A stretch of DNA of 64,000 nucleotides, from positions 213,113 through 277,112 of the forward strand of contig VWZL01005201.1 in NCBI GenBank assembly GCA_013396915.1, in the 5' to 3' direction. Source of the DNA: Stercorarius parasiticus (taxonomy: Eukaryota > Chordata > Aves > Charadriiformes > Stercorariidae). Every line of letters starts with the position of its first letter. Position 1 is the stretch's first letter. Of this stretch, positions 1 through 11,700 are shown in pieces. The position numbers and the translations under genes were made by a program. Under the pieces are notes generated by a model. The model was not told the origin of the DNA, searched no databases, and was given only the letters and a program-made list of their open reading frames with translations.

Positions 1-950
1 GGGGGACTGCAACGCCACTAACGGACATGAAAAACGATCGGTACGTGATTTCAGCAGAGCTCTGAGGAAAACCGAATCGGCATTGCACTGAGCTCAAAAA
101 GACAAAAGACTGATGTGAATGCAGGGTGGCAGCAGCTCCATCCTTTGTTTGGGAGCAACGGTTGCATTAAATCCGAAGAGCAGAGCATCACAGGACTCTG
201 CGTATGCGATGCTGCTGCCTTTTCTGCTTCTGCGAGGAGGAGCCGCGGCCAAGAAGTAGCTCAAAACCCCACAGCGCCTTTTTTCAAGATGCCTCCTCCC
301 ACCCCACCACCCCTTCCTAGGTGTAAGATAACTGCTTAGTGATACAAGGAAAGCAACGCAGAACTTTTTTTTTTCAGATTAGCCAGAGCGGCTTCCTGTT
401 CTCCGACATCCCTCCAGGTGCCAACAAAGCATGACGGGACCCCTTCAGAAGCTCCTGCCTGCCTGGAGGGGACCGGTCCCAGCAAAAGCACCGCAAAAGG
501 ACTCATTTGCAAGGTGGTGGCCGTGCTTTCCAAGGGCTGGTGGGGAAAGGGGCACGGCCACCAGGTGCAAAGCACCGTGAGACTTGTTTTCCAGCCCGCC
601 CTGTCACCACTGCCACCACCACGGCTCCTTTGAGCCCGGCGGGGAGAGGACGACAATGATGACGTGGCCGAGCGCCCCGGGACTGAAATCTTTTAAGATA
701 GCGGCTGCCCCTTTCCCCTCACCCATTCCAAATTGATGTACTTTTAACTCATGCACATCCTATTAGACGTGGCAGTTTTATGTAGCAACTTGTGACTCCC
801 TCGCCCCCCCTCCCCAGCGTGCGTGTCTGATTTCACAGTTGTATCTCTCTCGATTNAACCACCAAAAACAAACAAACGAACAAAAAAACCCTTCCAGAAA
901 CAGACTCCGTTGTCTTCATTCATTTTTTTAACGGGGAGGGGCCAGGAGGG
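1..950. other. Upstream flank, no gene recognised
   Basis: Several short open frames occur here, but none has a recognisable product or paired splice sites. In mammals the atrophin-1 gene lies upstream of C12orf57, so 3' untranslated sequence of such a neighbour is possible; I see nothing that shows it. One undetermined base lies at 856. Confidence 0.5.
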
Positions 951-1274
951 GACCTGGCCGTGTGGGGCCGCGGGGGGGAAAAGCGGGCCTGGGCAACCGG
1001 TGCCCGCCGCGAGGCCGCTGGGAGCGGGCGGGGCCGCAGGAAACGCTGCGGGGGAACCGGTGAGCCAGCCCCCGCCGGTGGCGGGGAGAGAGGTCTGCCA
1101 GGGCCTTGCCGGTGGGGGGAGAGGCCTACCGGGGCATTGCCCCGGGAAGGCCGGCGGGAGGCGCGCAGGGCCTCTGTTGAGGGGCCGCTGCGGCGTCGGC
1201 GTCGTCGTCAGCGGTGAGCTCCGTCCCTTCGGCGAGGCGGGGCGTGGTCGCCGTGCACCAATGGGAAGCGGCTG

Positions 1275-1282
1275 ATCTGCAT
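1275..1282 (+). promoter_or_regulatory. Octamer-like distal sequence element of U7
   Basis: ATCTGCAT matches the inverted octamer ATTTGCAT at 7 of 8 positions and lies about 200 bp upstream of the U7 RNA start. That is the usual place for the distal enhancer of vertebrate snRNA genes. The assignment rests on position and one short match. Confidence 0.5.
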
Positions 1283-1420
1283 ACCGCCCGACCGGCGCGG
1301 CAGGGCCCGGCTTTGCCGCCGCTGCCGGGCGGAGGGGAGCAGGGCGGCGGCGCCGGGCGGGGGACGCGGGGGCGGCCCGGGCGAAAGCAGCTGGAAGCGT
1401 CTGGAGGCGTGCGCGGTCCC

Positions 1421-1440
1421 TCGCCCTCAGCGCGGGGCGA
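1421..1440 (+). promoter_or_regulatory. Proximal sequence element-like site of U7
   Basis: TCGCCCTCAG resembles the start of the vertebrate snRNA PSE consensus (TCACCNTNAS) and begins 59 bp before the predicted RNA start, the normal PSE position. The second half is GC-rich rather than A-rich, so the match is partial. Confidence 0.45.
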
Positions 1441-1479
1441 ATCGGCCCGGGGGGCGCCCGGCGCGGGCCATACCCGTTG

Positions 1480-1538
1480 CAGTGATTTCAGCTCTTTTAG
1501 TATTTGTCCAGTAGGTTTCCTGCTTGGCGGGAAGCCTC
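1480..1538 (+). ncRNA. RNU7-1: U7 small nuclear RNA
   Basis: U7 snRNA is the core of the U7 snRNP, which base-pairs with the histone downstream element and directs 3'-end cleavage of replication-dependent histone pre-mRNAs. The sequence shows the pyrimidine-rich CAGCTCTTTTAG that pairs with the element (1489-1500), followed by an unusual Sm site, TATTTGTCCAG (1501-1511), close to the U7-specific AATTTGTCTAG. A 3' hairpin at 1514-1536 has a 10-bp stem (GGTTTCCTGC with GCGGGAAGCC, including G-U pairs) and a 3-nt loop. An octamer-like site near -200 and a PSE-like site near -55 suggest an active gene rather than a retroposed copy. Mammals also carry U7 next to C12orf57. The exact ends are inferred from the human RNA. 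Confidence 0.9.
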
Positions 1539-1637
1539 ACAAAGTAGTGCAATGGCAGGGAAGGGCGGGGATGCGCGTGCGCGTTTTCGCCAAGCGGCCG
1601 TGAGGGGGGCGGAGGCGCGGCCGCCCCGCTGGGCGCA

Positions 1638-2202
1638 ATGGCAGCCACCGCTCAAGCCCCCGGAGCGGTGGCGCTGAACGCAGAGCAGGCGAAGGGTGAG
1701 TGTGCGGGTGTCGGAACGTCGGCCCCTGGGGACGGGCGGGCGGGTTGGTTGGTAGCTGTGTGCCCGTCTTCCGACAGCGGTGCTGGCGGAGGTGATCAAG
1801 GCCTTCGGGGCGCCGGAGAACGCGCAGCGCATGGAGGAGGCGCGGGACAACGCCTGCAACGACATGGGCAAGATGCTGCAGTTCCTTCTGCCAGTGGCCA
1901 CCCAGATCCAGCAGGACGTGATCAAAGCCTACGGCTTCAGCAACGACGGCGAAGGTGGGTTGTGTCTCGTTCTGCCCCCACTCCTCCCCCCGACGCCGGG
2001 CGGGGAGCTGCGGGCGGGCGGGCTCCCCCCTTCCCAGCCGCGGTGTATTGCAGGGGTCCTGAAGTTCGCCCGGCTGATCAAGTCGTACGAGTCGCAGGAC
2101 CCGGAGATCGCCAGCATGTCGGGCAAGCTGAAGGCCATGTTCCTGCCGCCCATGACGCTGCCGCCGCACGGGGCCGGGACCGGCGGGGTGGCGGCCTCCT
2201 GA
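1638..2202 (+). CDS. C12orf57: C12orf57 (protein C10 / GRCC10)
   Basis: Small cytoplasmic protein of unknown biochemical role; in humans, loss causes Temtamy syndrome (known of the family). Three exons join in phase: 1638-1695, 1778-1954 and 2054-2202, giving 127 aa against 126 in human. Recognisable conserved blocks are LAEVIKAFGAPENA, EARDNACNDMGKMLQF, VATQIQQDVIKAYGF, LKFARLIKSYESQDPEIAS and KLKAMFLPPMTLPPHG. The start is the first ATG of the GC-rich first exon, in context GCGCAATGG. The extreme N-terminus (about 12 residues) diverges from mammals. All introns are short GT-AG introns of about 80-100 bp. The U7 snRNA gene ends 100 bp upstream on the same strand, so the two promoters share one CpG island. 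Confidence 0.96.
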
Positions 2203-2355
2203 GAACCGCCGGCCTGCCCTGCCCCGCCGCCGGGTGGCGGTGCTCTGGACGGGGCTGGCCTCCCGTCAGCCCTGGGAACGGAGCGCTTGAAAAAGGGAGA
2301 GGCTGCCCTGAAGGGAATGGAGCGCTTTGTGCATGCTTGTGTGTGTCTGCTCCTG

Positions 2356-2361
2356 AATAAA
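2356..2361 (+). terminator. Polyadenylation signal of C12orf57
   Basis: AATAAA lies about 150 bp after the C12orf57 stop codon, implying a short 3' untranslated region. Confidence 0.8.
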
Positions 2362-2379
2362 AAATGTCTTGAAAATGCC

Positions 2380-4480
2380 TTTGTTTTATGGAAGAACGTG
2401 CAGTGGTCCTCGGGCGCAGATGCTTCTCCCTGGTGCAGAGCCAGTTGTAGCACTAGTGCTATACCTCACGCCTGGTGAAACCTGTGCTAGTGTTTTGAAG
2501 GGCCCAGCACATACGCAGTTCTGCAAAAAGGTAATTGCTTATACAGGCCTTGGTGTGAAGCCCTAGGACTTGGTATCAAAGTGACTTTTTTTTTTTTTTT
2601 AAACATTTCAGAGGTGGTAAGCCCTGAAAGCAAGCATTTACAAAAGTGCTATTTGAAACATACTAAGTAATGTGCTATTTGAAACATACTGTGTCCCTAA
2701 ACACAATCTAGTGCTGTTCAGCAAGTGCCATAAATCCTGCTGAGACCCCTGTTCCCAGCAGGGTCGGTGCCACTAACTTCTACCACTGGTGCCGTGTCCG
2801 CATTGTTTTTGGGCTGAATGTGCCATCAAACACGTCAGCCCTAATGAAAAAGGCGGCAGAGATGCAGCAGGGAGTGGCACGGTGTGGGAGGACTGGGCTT
2901 GTCCCATTTGGCTGCAGCCTGAGCTGGAAGAATATAATGTAAAACTCCGTCTTGTGTCTTCTGGGACTGGAGAGAGACAAACCCCGCGGAGCAGCCGTGC
3001 TCCAGTGTGAGGCTTTGTGTTTCTGGCTTGATTTCAAACGAAGGGGCTTCAGGTACGTCTGGTTGCAGCCTCCTGGCTGGTGTGCCTGTTGCCCTTGGAA
3101 GCGTTGAGATCTTTGGGGAGGGCGGTGGGCACCAGGGTGGCAGGGCTGGGGGTGAAGAAGCAGGGCTAGGGAGAGCGGGGAGCTGCGAGCCAGGTGTGAT
3201 AGGCACGCGTCCAGTTTTGCCTTCTGTGCCTTTAGGTTACAAACCAGGCAGGAATGTAGCCAGCGAGGGCGTGAGCTTAGTGGATAGGAGGCAGGAAGAG
3301 CCGTCAGTCCCTTCCGTCTCCATCCACCTCTCCCAGCTTGGCCTTGGCCTTCCCCCACCCCTCTAATTATTCATTAACTACAGCCCAGGAAGTGCTTTGC
3401 AAATGGTGAGAATTAAGCCTTCTGCGTGAGGCCTGCGGTTTGCCTGGCCCGGAGCTATCTCCTTCCTAGTCCTCTGAGGAACAAGGCAGAGTTTGGGACT
3501 GTGCCTGTGCGGATTGGACACAGGTGAGTCACGGGAGGTGCCACAGCCCCAAGCGCTGCCAGCTGCTCCTCCAGAGCTGTGTCACTCACCGCCATGAGCA
3601 TCCAGCTCTGTCGGGAGGGCGTGAGTCCACCTCTCTCAAGGGCTTTGATTTCTCTCCTAAGTCTGTCTCAAGATACTGTCGTGATAATTCGAATATTGCT
3701 TTATTTTCTTTAGTAGGACCCCCTGGTTAAAGGCTGTGGTACTTCCTCCACCAGCTGCTGTCAGTCCCCTGTCAGTGGGGATCTGAGAGTCAGGACCCTG
3801 ATGCCATCCTGTGGGTGAGCGCTGTGAATGCTAGTTAGGGAAAGAAAACAAGAGTTGTTGGTAAGAAAAAGAAAAATACTGTCAGTAGGAATCAGGCACA
3901 GAAGGGAAAACAAAAACACCTCACCTTCTAATAGGAGCTCCAGGATAGCTGAGGGCTGGAGTTCATGGTGGTTTAGATTGTTATTGCTGTTACTGTTGCT
4001 CCTTCTCACTTTGATTAAAGAACCAGCAGGATTTGTGATGCCCGGTCTGCTACAGGTAGTCTTCCAGCCCCGCAGCTGCTTCTCTGAATGTTTTTGTACA
4101 GAGGGAGAGGTCATCAGGTGTCTGACCCCTTTTAATCCTGGTTATTTCTTGATTTGCTACGCTCTTTATAGCTCTTTATGGAGCAGCAGGACATAAAATC
4201 TTCACGGGCAGTCCAAACAGGTGCTGAGCTCTGGGGACTACAGTGGCATGGTGTAAGGAAATGGGATTGGCAATAGCATTATTCTGTGGTAAGGATCTGG
4301 GCAACCACGGTGGTCCAGCACTGTCCTGGTGTCCCATGGCCTGACAGAGATCATCTTGCTTGGGCAAGTCCCCGGAAGGTGGTCCATCTGCCTGTTCCCC
4401 AAGCCCCGGTGGCCCTTCGCTCTGCACTAGCAAGTGAAGTACAGTGTGCAGAATGGCAAAACCTCCTGCCTAAAGTCATC
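2380..4480. other. Intergenic, C12orf57 to PTPN6, left part
   Basis: No gene is recognised. A poly-T run lies at 2587-2600. A 19-bp direct repeat (GTGCTATTTGAAACATACT) occurs at 2646-2664 and 2672-2690. Confidence 0.5.
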
Positions 4481-5560
4481 TCAGTGCTGAGAATTAGAAG
4501 CGACAAATGCAACGCCAATTCTCAAAAAGGGCTCCAGGTGGGAAGCCCTAAATGCGGGGGAAACACAGAACAAGGAAGTTGGTATCTGGGCAAGAGGGTA
4601 GGCAGTATAATGGAGGAAATGATGAGTGAGATATTAAAGAGTCAGCATCTGCTTTTGTAAAGGCAAATCCTGTCTTGTAAAAATGAGTTTTTTGAGGGAC
4701 TTAGCAAGCTTGTGGATAAAGGAGGCCTGGCTGATACAGTTTCCTTGGATTTCCAAAAAAAATGATTTGACAAGATTTTCTCATCAAAGTCTTTAAATAA
4801 AGCTAAAGTCATGGCATAAGAAAGAAGATGATGTTTTTCTTGGGTAAAGAATTAGCAGAAAATAGGAAATGGAATGTGGGAATAAACATCCAGTTTTTAC
4901 AGCGAAGGGAAGTCATCATTGATGAGATCACGGGGGCTGTTCAGTATATTCCCAGATGACCTGGAAATAGAGCTTGTGTGGTGAGGTGAGAAAATTGGCT
5001 GATGGTAGAAAGTTACTCAGGATAACAGGTTGGGAGCTGACTGTGAATAACTGCAGAAGGACATTATGATAATGAATGAGTGGGCAATAGAACAGCAGGT
5101 GAAATAGAACTATAGGCGTATGGAAAACCGTGTTCATGGAGAAGAATAATTCAAAATTTACATATAAAACAGTGGACTGTGAACTAATTGTAACCTCTCT
5201 GAAGCCTGTGATCATATGTAAGTCCACGCAATTGTTAGCTTAATGCTTGATTGTGGCGAACAAGTAGCAGAAATCATCACTGTGTCTATATATATATATA
5301 TGTATATGTCCATGTCTCACCAGCATCTTGAACGCTGCAGTTCTGTGCCACCCTTCATCTTTATCTCCAAAACAATACAATAGAGTTGGAAACATCTTGG
5401 AGATGGACAGCAAAGATGATCAGAGGTGTAGAAAAGCTCTGTACGAAGAATACCTAAATAGGGTTGGAGTCTTCAGCCTGGCAAAGAGCTGAGGAAGGAT
5501 ATGGGTGTTACGGGTCCAGCTTGGAGGGGGTGAATAGGAATCAGTCATTGATTTTTCTAT
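4480..5560 (+). mobile_element. Old degenerate CR1-like LINE fragment
   Basis: Remnants of a CR1/L3-type reverse transcriptase region and 3' part can be followed in the + orientation: AGTCAGCATCTGCTTTTGTAAAGG, then GTGGATAAAGGAGG and a TTGGATTTCCAAAAA block, later GATGATCAGAGG and CAGCCTGGCAAAGAG. Many indels and stops are present and no frame stays open. A short (AT)n run lies at 5286-5302. The ends are approximate. Confidence 0.55.
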
Positions 5561-5769
5561 CTTTAGAACAACCAGATATTAAGAAAAATGGGCAGGGAGC
5601 AGGGTATAAGCAAGCCAGAGGGGGGAGTGTTTCTGTAGCTGCGCAGTGATGCTAAATTTGTTATGGATTTGACAGTTGACTCTACAAGTAGCTGCGAACA
5701 GAAGCTTAGGGAGTACAGGGGAAAAGAAACTCTATACAGAGCCTGTTCCTCTACCCTTCCTTTGACAAC

Positions 5770-6245
5770 CATTTTGACCTCTGGATCACCTCATCCAAGC
5801 CCCTGCTCACAGCAGAGCTAAGCCCAAAGCTAGGTCAGGTTGCTCTCGGCCGTGTTCAGGCGAGTCCAGAAAGCCTCCAAGACTGGAGAGTTCTCAGCCT
5901 CCCTGGGGACCTGTGGCAATTGCTGAACTGCCCTTGGGGGGGAGCGAGTGTGCAATTTTTCCTGATCCCTCATCAGAATTTCCCTCACTGCAAATTATGC
6001 CTGTTGCCCCTTGTCCGCTTGCTGTGTCCCACAAAGAAGAACGTGGCTCTACGACCCGCAGTCCCCCTCTAGGTAGTCTCAGACAGCTGTCAAATCCCTC
6101 CTTCAGCATCTTTCCTCCAAGCAGAACAAACCCAGCTTCCTCTGTCTCTGCTGTGCTGCAGGCTCCTCACCGCCTTAGTGGCCTTATGCTGGATTCTGTC
6201 CAGCTTCTCGGTGTCTCTTTTACAGTAGTCCAGATGTGGCTGTCT
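5770..6245 (-). mobile_element. CR1 LINE 3' fragment, minus orientation
   Basis: Reads on the + strand as the reverse of a CR1 3' end. Diagnostic pieces are CCCCTGCTCACAGCAG, TCAGGTTGCTC, GAGAGTTCTCAGCCTCCCTGG, CTGTTGCCCCTTGTCC and GGATTCTGTCCAGCTTCTC. It is moderately diverged, and the terminal ATTCTATG repeat is missing. Confidence 0.7.
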
Positions 6246-6249
6246 TTTA

Positions 6250-8724
6250 ATTAGCTATTTCACTTACCTTCGCCTCTATATTTCTTCCTGTGCTAGCTGT
6301 GGCTTGGCTCCACAAAGGATTTACAAGATGAGGTTCTACCATCTGTGTTGCACTGAAAGCCAAACAACAGCATAAGAGTAGTCTCTTTGCTGAAATCTCT
6401 TGACCTGTTACTTACATTAAGAAAGTATTTTAGCGGCTCAATTACAATCTGCTGTTGCGTGCTGCAGCCATTTGGGAGAGCAACCTCAAAGATACACAAC
6501 CAATTGCTTCTCTACCGTGGTATTTCCCTCCCTTACCAGCAGGAGCTCCTCACTGGTAGTTTTTAATTAGGTGGCCCAGATCAAAAGACGCCGGTGAGCA
6601 GCTGCATGCATCCAGTCCTTTCCTGAGCTGAAGGCAACCACAAGCATAAATTCATCCTGTCAATTATGTGATTTGGGATTTGTATCCACACAAATACTGA
6701 CATGTGGGTTACGCCACACCCCATGGCTTGTCCTACTGGAGGATATGGGATTACATGAGTTCAGTGCTAACTCACCCTTTCTATTCTGATCCCGATTCTT
6801 TGCTACCTTGTTTTTTCCCCTGTTCCCTGGTGTCTCACTAATGTTCGCTTCCTCAGACAGATTTGTTGCTTCAGCCAGTTCATAAGGCGTAGGGATGCCC
6901 AGGTTTTATTTTTGTCTGATGTGGCTTCGTATCAACCCTACATAATCTCATATTCTATCAGGAGTTCTCTTTTGGGACTTCTGCTCAGAATTTCCTGACA
7001 TTTCTCCCCTAGCACTAAACGATATTTCTTTCCCATGCCAGTGCTAGACTGGCTCTGATTTAGGTGCAGGGATTTAGGTGCAACTTCTACAACTTTTTGT
7101 AGAAGTTGCTCCCTTGAGCCACAGGTCTCTGTGCCTTTAAAGTCTCATTTTTTGTTTTTTTTTTTTAAATATAATTTTGAAGTCAGTACAGCTGGATCCC
7201 TGCAGCTCACCACATCCCAGCACATCATGTGTGTGAAACTAGAAGTATTTCAAACGAAGCTGTTGTTAGGTGCCTGGGCTGCCTTTCTAGCAATGAAGTT
7301 TAGCTTCCCACTTGTCTCTCCTCTACTTCCCTTTGTTGTTAGTTTCTGTCTTGGCCACGAGTTCTGTCTCGGTCGTTGGTACCGACCTGTTCAGCTTTTT
7401 GCAGCATTTCCCAGTCTGGTGGTGTGCAGGGAAGTCTGCAACTGCTGGTACTTGAAATGAGCAAGCCTCTCGCTGTTCCTGCTGCCCGCACCACCATGCA
7501 AGGTAGCTGAGATGGCCACAGGGAAGAGCCTGGCTCCTTTGCCAGCGGGATTGCCCTCTTTGGCCACTGCTCAGCTTCATGAGCCCTGCAGACCTTGAAA
7601 CCAGTCCTATGGGAAAGGGCAGTCAGGGGCCGTAGCTGGAAATGGCTTGGTAACTGGAAATGGTTAGTTTTCTTTCTTTTTATCTGGTTGTCCAGGTTGA
7701 CAGCTTTGGCCTCGTCAGTCTGCTGGGATCTTGAAGGTCCCAGGCTAAGCTCTCTTGGTGCTGTGTGGGCCCGCTGAAAGTAGCCTTTCGAGCTACCTGC
7801 CTCTGCTCGAGGCTGTCGCATCTCCCGGCAGGCTCTTTTCAGGAAGGCGGCGGCTGTGCTTAGAGTGCTAGAGTGCCAGCACCTCGAAGTCTGCACCTCT
7901 GGGTCTTCACGGATTCCCCCTGCGGCTCTACAGAGCCCACATTGGGATATTTACCTGCCTGTAGGGCTCATCAGCTGGAGTATGGAGGTTTCAGCCGGGT
8001 AGCTGAGGGCAGCCCAGCAGAGCTGAGCTGTGTGGCTGGGCAGTCGTAACCTGTCCTAGGGTGCTTCGTTGCTCAATGTTTGCGAGCCCGCGCTGCCCGC
8101 TTCAGCCTTGACGCTGTGTGGGTGACCCCAGGCAGCCGCAGTCCCCTCGGCACCACGGCGAGGGCTTGGGAGTGGGGAGAACTTGTGGCTCTCGCTGGCC
8201 TTTTGGGGAAGAAGGGGAACGGGAGAGTGTGCAGAACTGAATTTTGTGAGCATGGCTGGGACCTGAGATGCACTCATGGAGTCAAGCCTGGTGGGGACAA
8301 GAAAAANACCCAAAAACAACAGGGGGGATGGGGAGGAAAGAGACAAAAGGAGAAGCAGAAGTGTGTGCAAAGCAGCTCGGGGCTGGGGAGCTGATGGCTC
8401 AGAGAGCTTCCTGTTCCCGGCACCGCGCGTGCCCAGCTGCACAGGGGCTCGCGCCTGCCTGTGCCCACAGCGCTGCGCCCGGGACCAGAGATCAAGACGC
8501 GCATCCAGAGAGTGGTGGATGGAGAGAGTCTGAATGGACTGACGGTAGACGCCTGGAGAGATACATGGCCAGCTCCCAAGAGGTGCAGGAACAGCTTGGC
8601 ATTGGGTGCTCCAGCACGGACCTCCAACTTCCCTTTTCTTGCCGGCGCAAACTGATTTTTCCTCTGTGTTTTTTGAGTTGCTCTGGTCGTAGCCAGTTGG
8701 CCCGCTCTTCCTTCGCCCTCCACA
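6250..8724. other. Intergenic, 5' side of PTPN6
   Basis: No protein-coding exon is recognised. A perfect 13-bp inverted repeat sits at 7080-7109 just after a duplicated GATTTAGGTGCA. PTPN6 promoter and 5' untranslated exons should lie in the last part, but I cannot place a transcription start. One undetermined base is at 8307. Confidence 0.45.
7080..7109. repeat. Perfect 13-bp inverted repeat (hairpin)
   Basis: GCAACTTCTACAA (7080-7092) and its exact reverse complement (7097-7109) flank a 4-nt CTTT loop. It is preceded by two copies of GATTTAGGTGCA. No transposon ends are recognised around it. Confidence 0.85.
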
Positions 8725-11700
8725 ATGGTGAGGTAAGAGGACATGAGAAGTGCATGTATGTAGGGAGGGGGACCAGGAAAGTAGGACAGATCAGAGGGAG
8801 GGATCATCCTAGAAGGCGTATCCCAGTGGAAATCTTTCATAGACTGGGGGAGGTATCAGGTAGGAAGGGATGCTGCTGCTGGCTGTCATCTGTATGAGCA
8901 TCTCTAGGGATGCTGAGTGGGGACCGTTCTTCACTGTACAAGTTGCCACAATAGCGCCTGGCCTTTTTTATTCACTTGGTCTTGTTTTTATCTCCTCTCC
9001 TAGGTGGTTTCACCGTGACCTGAGTGGGCTGGAAGCTGAAGCCTTACTGAAGGGACGGGGTGTCCATGGCAGCTTTCTGGCCAGACCCAGTCGGAAGAAT
9101 CAGGGGGATTTTTCTCTTTCAGTTCGGTACGTAACTTGGACCCCAACTTCTGTCTTTCCAGAGTTACATACTCAGAATGCTTAGACCCTCACATGTCCTG
9201 TGGCATCTTCTTCACTCTGTGCTTATTCCTTTGAGTTCTTTCCAAGCTGTAAAAGGACCTGAGCTTCCCAGCATCTTCTAGACCCCTCCCTCAAGTTGCC
9301 CCAGGAGCTTCCTTTTCCAGTCACCTCCTTTCACTGGGATGCTTTGCTCTGGTTCCATGGCAGGAGGTAATGCAGAACATTTTCTGCCTCTTTTCTAACT
9401 GCCTCACTGTGCATTATCCCACAGGGTTGGTGACCAGGTAACCCACATCCGCATCCAGAATACTGGGGATTTCTATGACCTGTATGGAGGGGAGAAGTTT
9501 GCCACCTTGTCAGAACTGGTGGAGTACTACACGCAGCAACAGGGCTCACTGCAGGACAAAGATGGAACCATCATCGACTTGCGATACCCTCTCAACTGTT
9601 CTGACCCCACTACAGAGAGGTACGGAGAAAGCAAAGCAGCTGGTGTGTCTGTGATGAGACCTCCTCTGTGTTTCATGGCCGCCTTCGTGCCTTGCCTGCA
9701 TCCCCAGGGCAAACCCTGCAAAAAGTTTCTCCTCCCTCCCGTATCCTCCTGTGCTTCCGTGGGGGCAGCATCCCCAAGAGTAGCTGGACGTACCTTAACC
9801 CATCACAGCAGACCAAATAGGGCTCTATTTTTACTTGTGGTTTCCTGTTGCCCTTGCTATTTATATACTGTTCCTAAAAGCAAAGGTTGTGGCGTTGGTT
9901 ATGGGTCTGCAGCAGTACGCAGAGTGACCTGTTATGTGGAAGCCCTCAGCCTTGCCCCAGACCTCCTCGGTTATTCCAGGCCTGGATGACTCAAGTAGCT
10001 GAGAGCAGGACCATGTTCCCCTGCTATTCCTAGCCTGCTTAGTCTCCTTCCTGTCCCCGCTTTGCATATGTCTCTGACAACCAAGTTCCTAAATCAAATC
10101 AGGTGGTTTTGCCCTTGTGTTGTGCTGTCAGGCACTTTGATGCAGCACAGGGAGCAGTCGTGCCCCTGCTCTGGGGCGGGCAGCTCCTCCTGGTGCTCCT
10201 GCAGACGGGGAGCAAAGATGGAGGGGGGAAGCTCCTGGGTACACCCCTGCTGGCTCTGGGCTCAGGCTGCAGAGGGGCTCGCCTCTGCCTGTCGGTTGTC
10301 CTCTCCACTCGAGGCCCGTTGGGTTGTGGCCCTGCAGTTTCCTCCCTTCCTCCCTGCGGTTGGAAACTTCTGCTCCCCCCCTCAGGCTCTTACGAAAGCT
10401 CCTCGCACTCTCTCCCCAAGTGATTTTCCATCACGTGTCTTCGAAGAGCTGGGCTCTACTGGGGGAAGGGAGGGAGGGATGAGAGCCATTAACCACGTCC
10501 TACCTGCGGAGGGGAGGCCCAGAGGCCCTCTTTGATGGGCAGGAGGGGTCAGCCATTCCCCGGGGCGGGGGAGGTCTGAGCACCGGCACAGGGTGGCTGA
10601 ATGCTTCTTTGGGGGGGAGGTTCAGAAATTAACCACTGCCACGCGGTGAAAGTCACCGGCTACTTCTTGCTGTGTGTGAGGTGAAAATCAACAGAAGTTA
10701 TTTGCTGAGGCACGATAGCTGTCTGACACATCTTGCTGTCACAATGGGTCCTGGATGTTGTGTAGAGGAATGCGTTGCCCTGGCCGGATGCAGGAGTGCA
10801 TGACAGCTTCTGTGACTGGGGCACGGCCTCCTGAACTCCATTTCAGTTCTTGGGAACAGATAGCCCTAACGATGTGAAGCTCACCGTAGATACCAGTACC
10901 GCCCCAGGCCTCCACTGTTAGCTGCTCCGTGGGCAGCAAACCAGCTCCCACAGCTCTAACCACAGTGGCTCATCTACTGACCACGAGTCTGGCCTTGATG
11001 GCCGTGCACACGGTGACGTATGGAGCGTGGCTGGTCCTTGTTGCGGTACCTGACAGGGGCGGGAGCGGGGAGAGGCATTGCAAGTCAGCCCCATGCAACA
11101 GCTACCTGCTTTTGAAATGCTGTTCGCCAGGGGAGATGGCCAAAATGGCCGTGTCTCCAGCTGCCGAGGCAGCTCTGTGGGACAGAGCTGCAGCAAACAT
11201 GGCCTTCGTCTGGCACAGGACGAAGGCCCCTGAACGCAGAGCCCAGATGGAGATGGGGATATCCCAGGACCAGAGGGGCCTGGTTGAACCAGGCCCATCC
11301 CTGCTGGAGGAGAAGGGCCCAAATCCCCTCCCTGACATGAAGGGGCTGGAGCAGGAGCACCAGGGCTGTGGTGGCTCCTGGGCTGACATGGGTCCAGACC
11401 CAGAAGAGGCTCCACCAGAAATGAGTACCAGGAAGAATGGGATGATTTACAGCATCTCTCAGCTTTCTACAGTTTGCATCTCTAGCTCCAGCTTCCAAGG
11501 GAGTTTTGTGGAGGCAGGACAGAGCTGCTATGAAATGGCCTTTAGCATCTCTACTTGGCAGCTCAGCAGCGCCCCCAGGACCTTCTGGTGTGGTCCAAAG
11601 AGACTGTGGAGCATGGGACAGGCGTGAGGAACTAGAGGATCTTCACAGAGACAAGCTGGGTCACATCTGGAGTTTCTGCAGGGCCAGAGCCCTGCAGCAG

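Larger units (their letters stand above)
950..2290. promoter_or_regulatory. CpG island over U7 snRNA and C12orf57
   Basis: The stretch is very GC-rich with dense CpG. It covers the U7 snRNA gene, the C12orf57 promoter and all three C12orf57 exons. A CCAAT box is at 1258-1262. The borders are judged by eye from base composition. Confidence 0.75.

Noticed and set aside
10918..11627. Long overlapping open frames on both strands in PTPN6 intron 3
   Set aside because: Both strands are open at once, composition is GC-rich, no splice sites are paired and no family is recognised.
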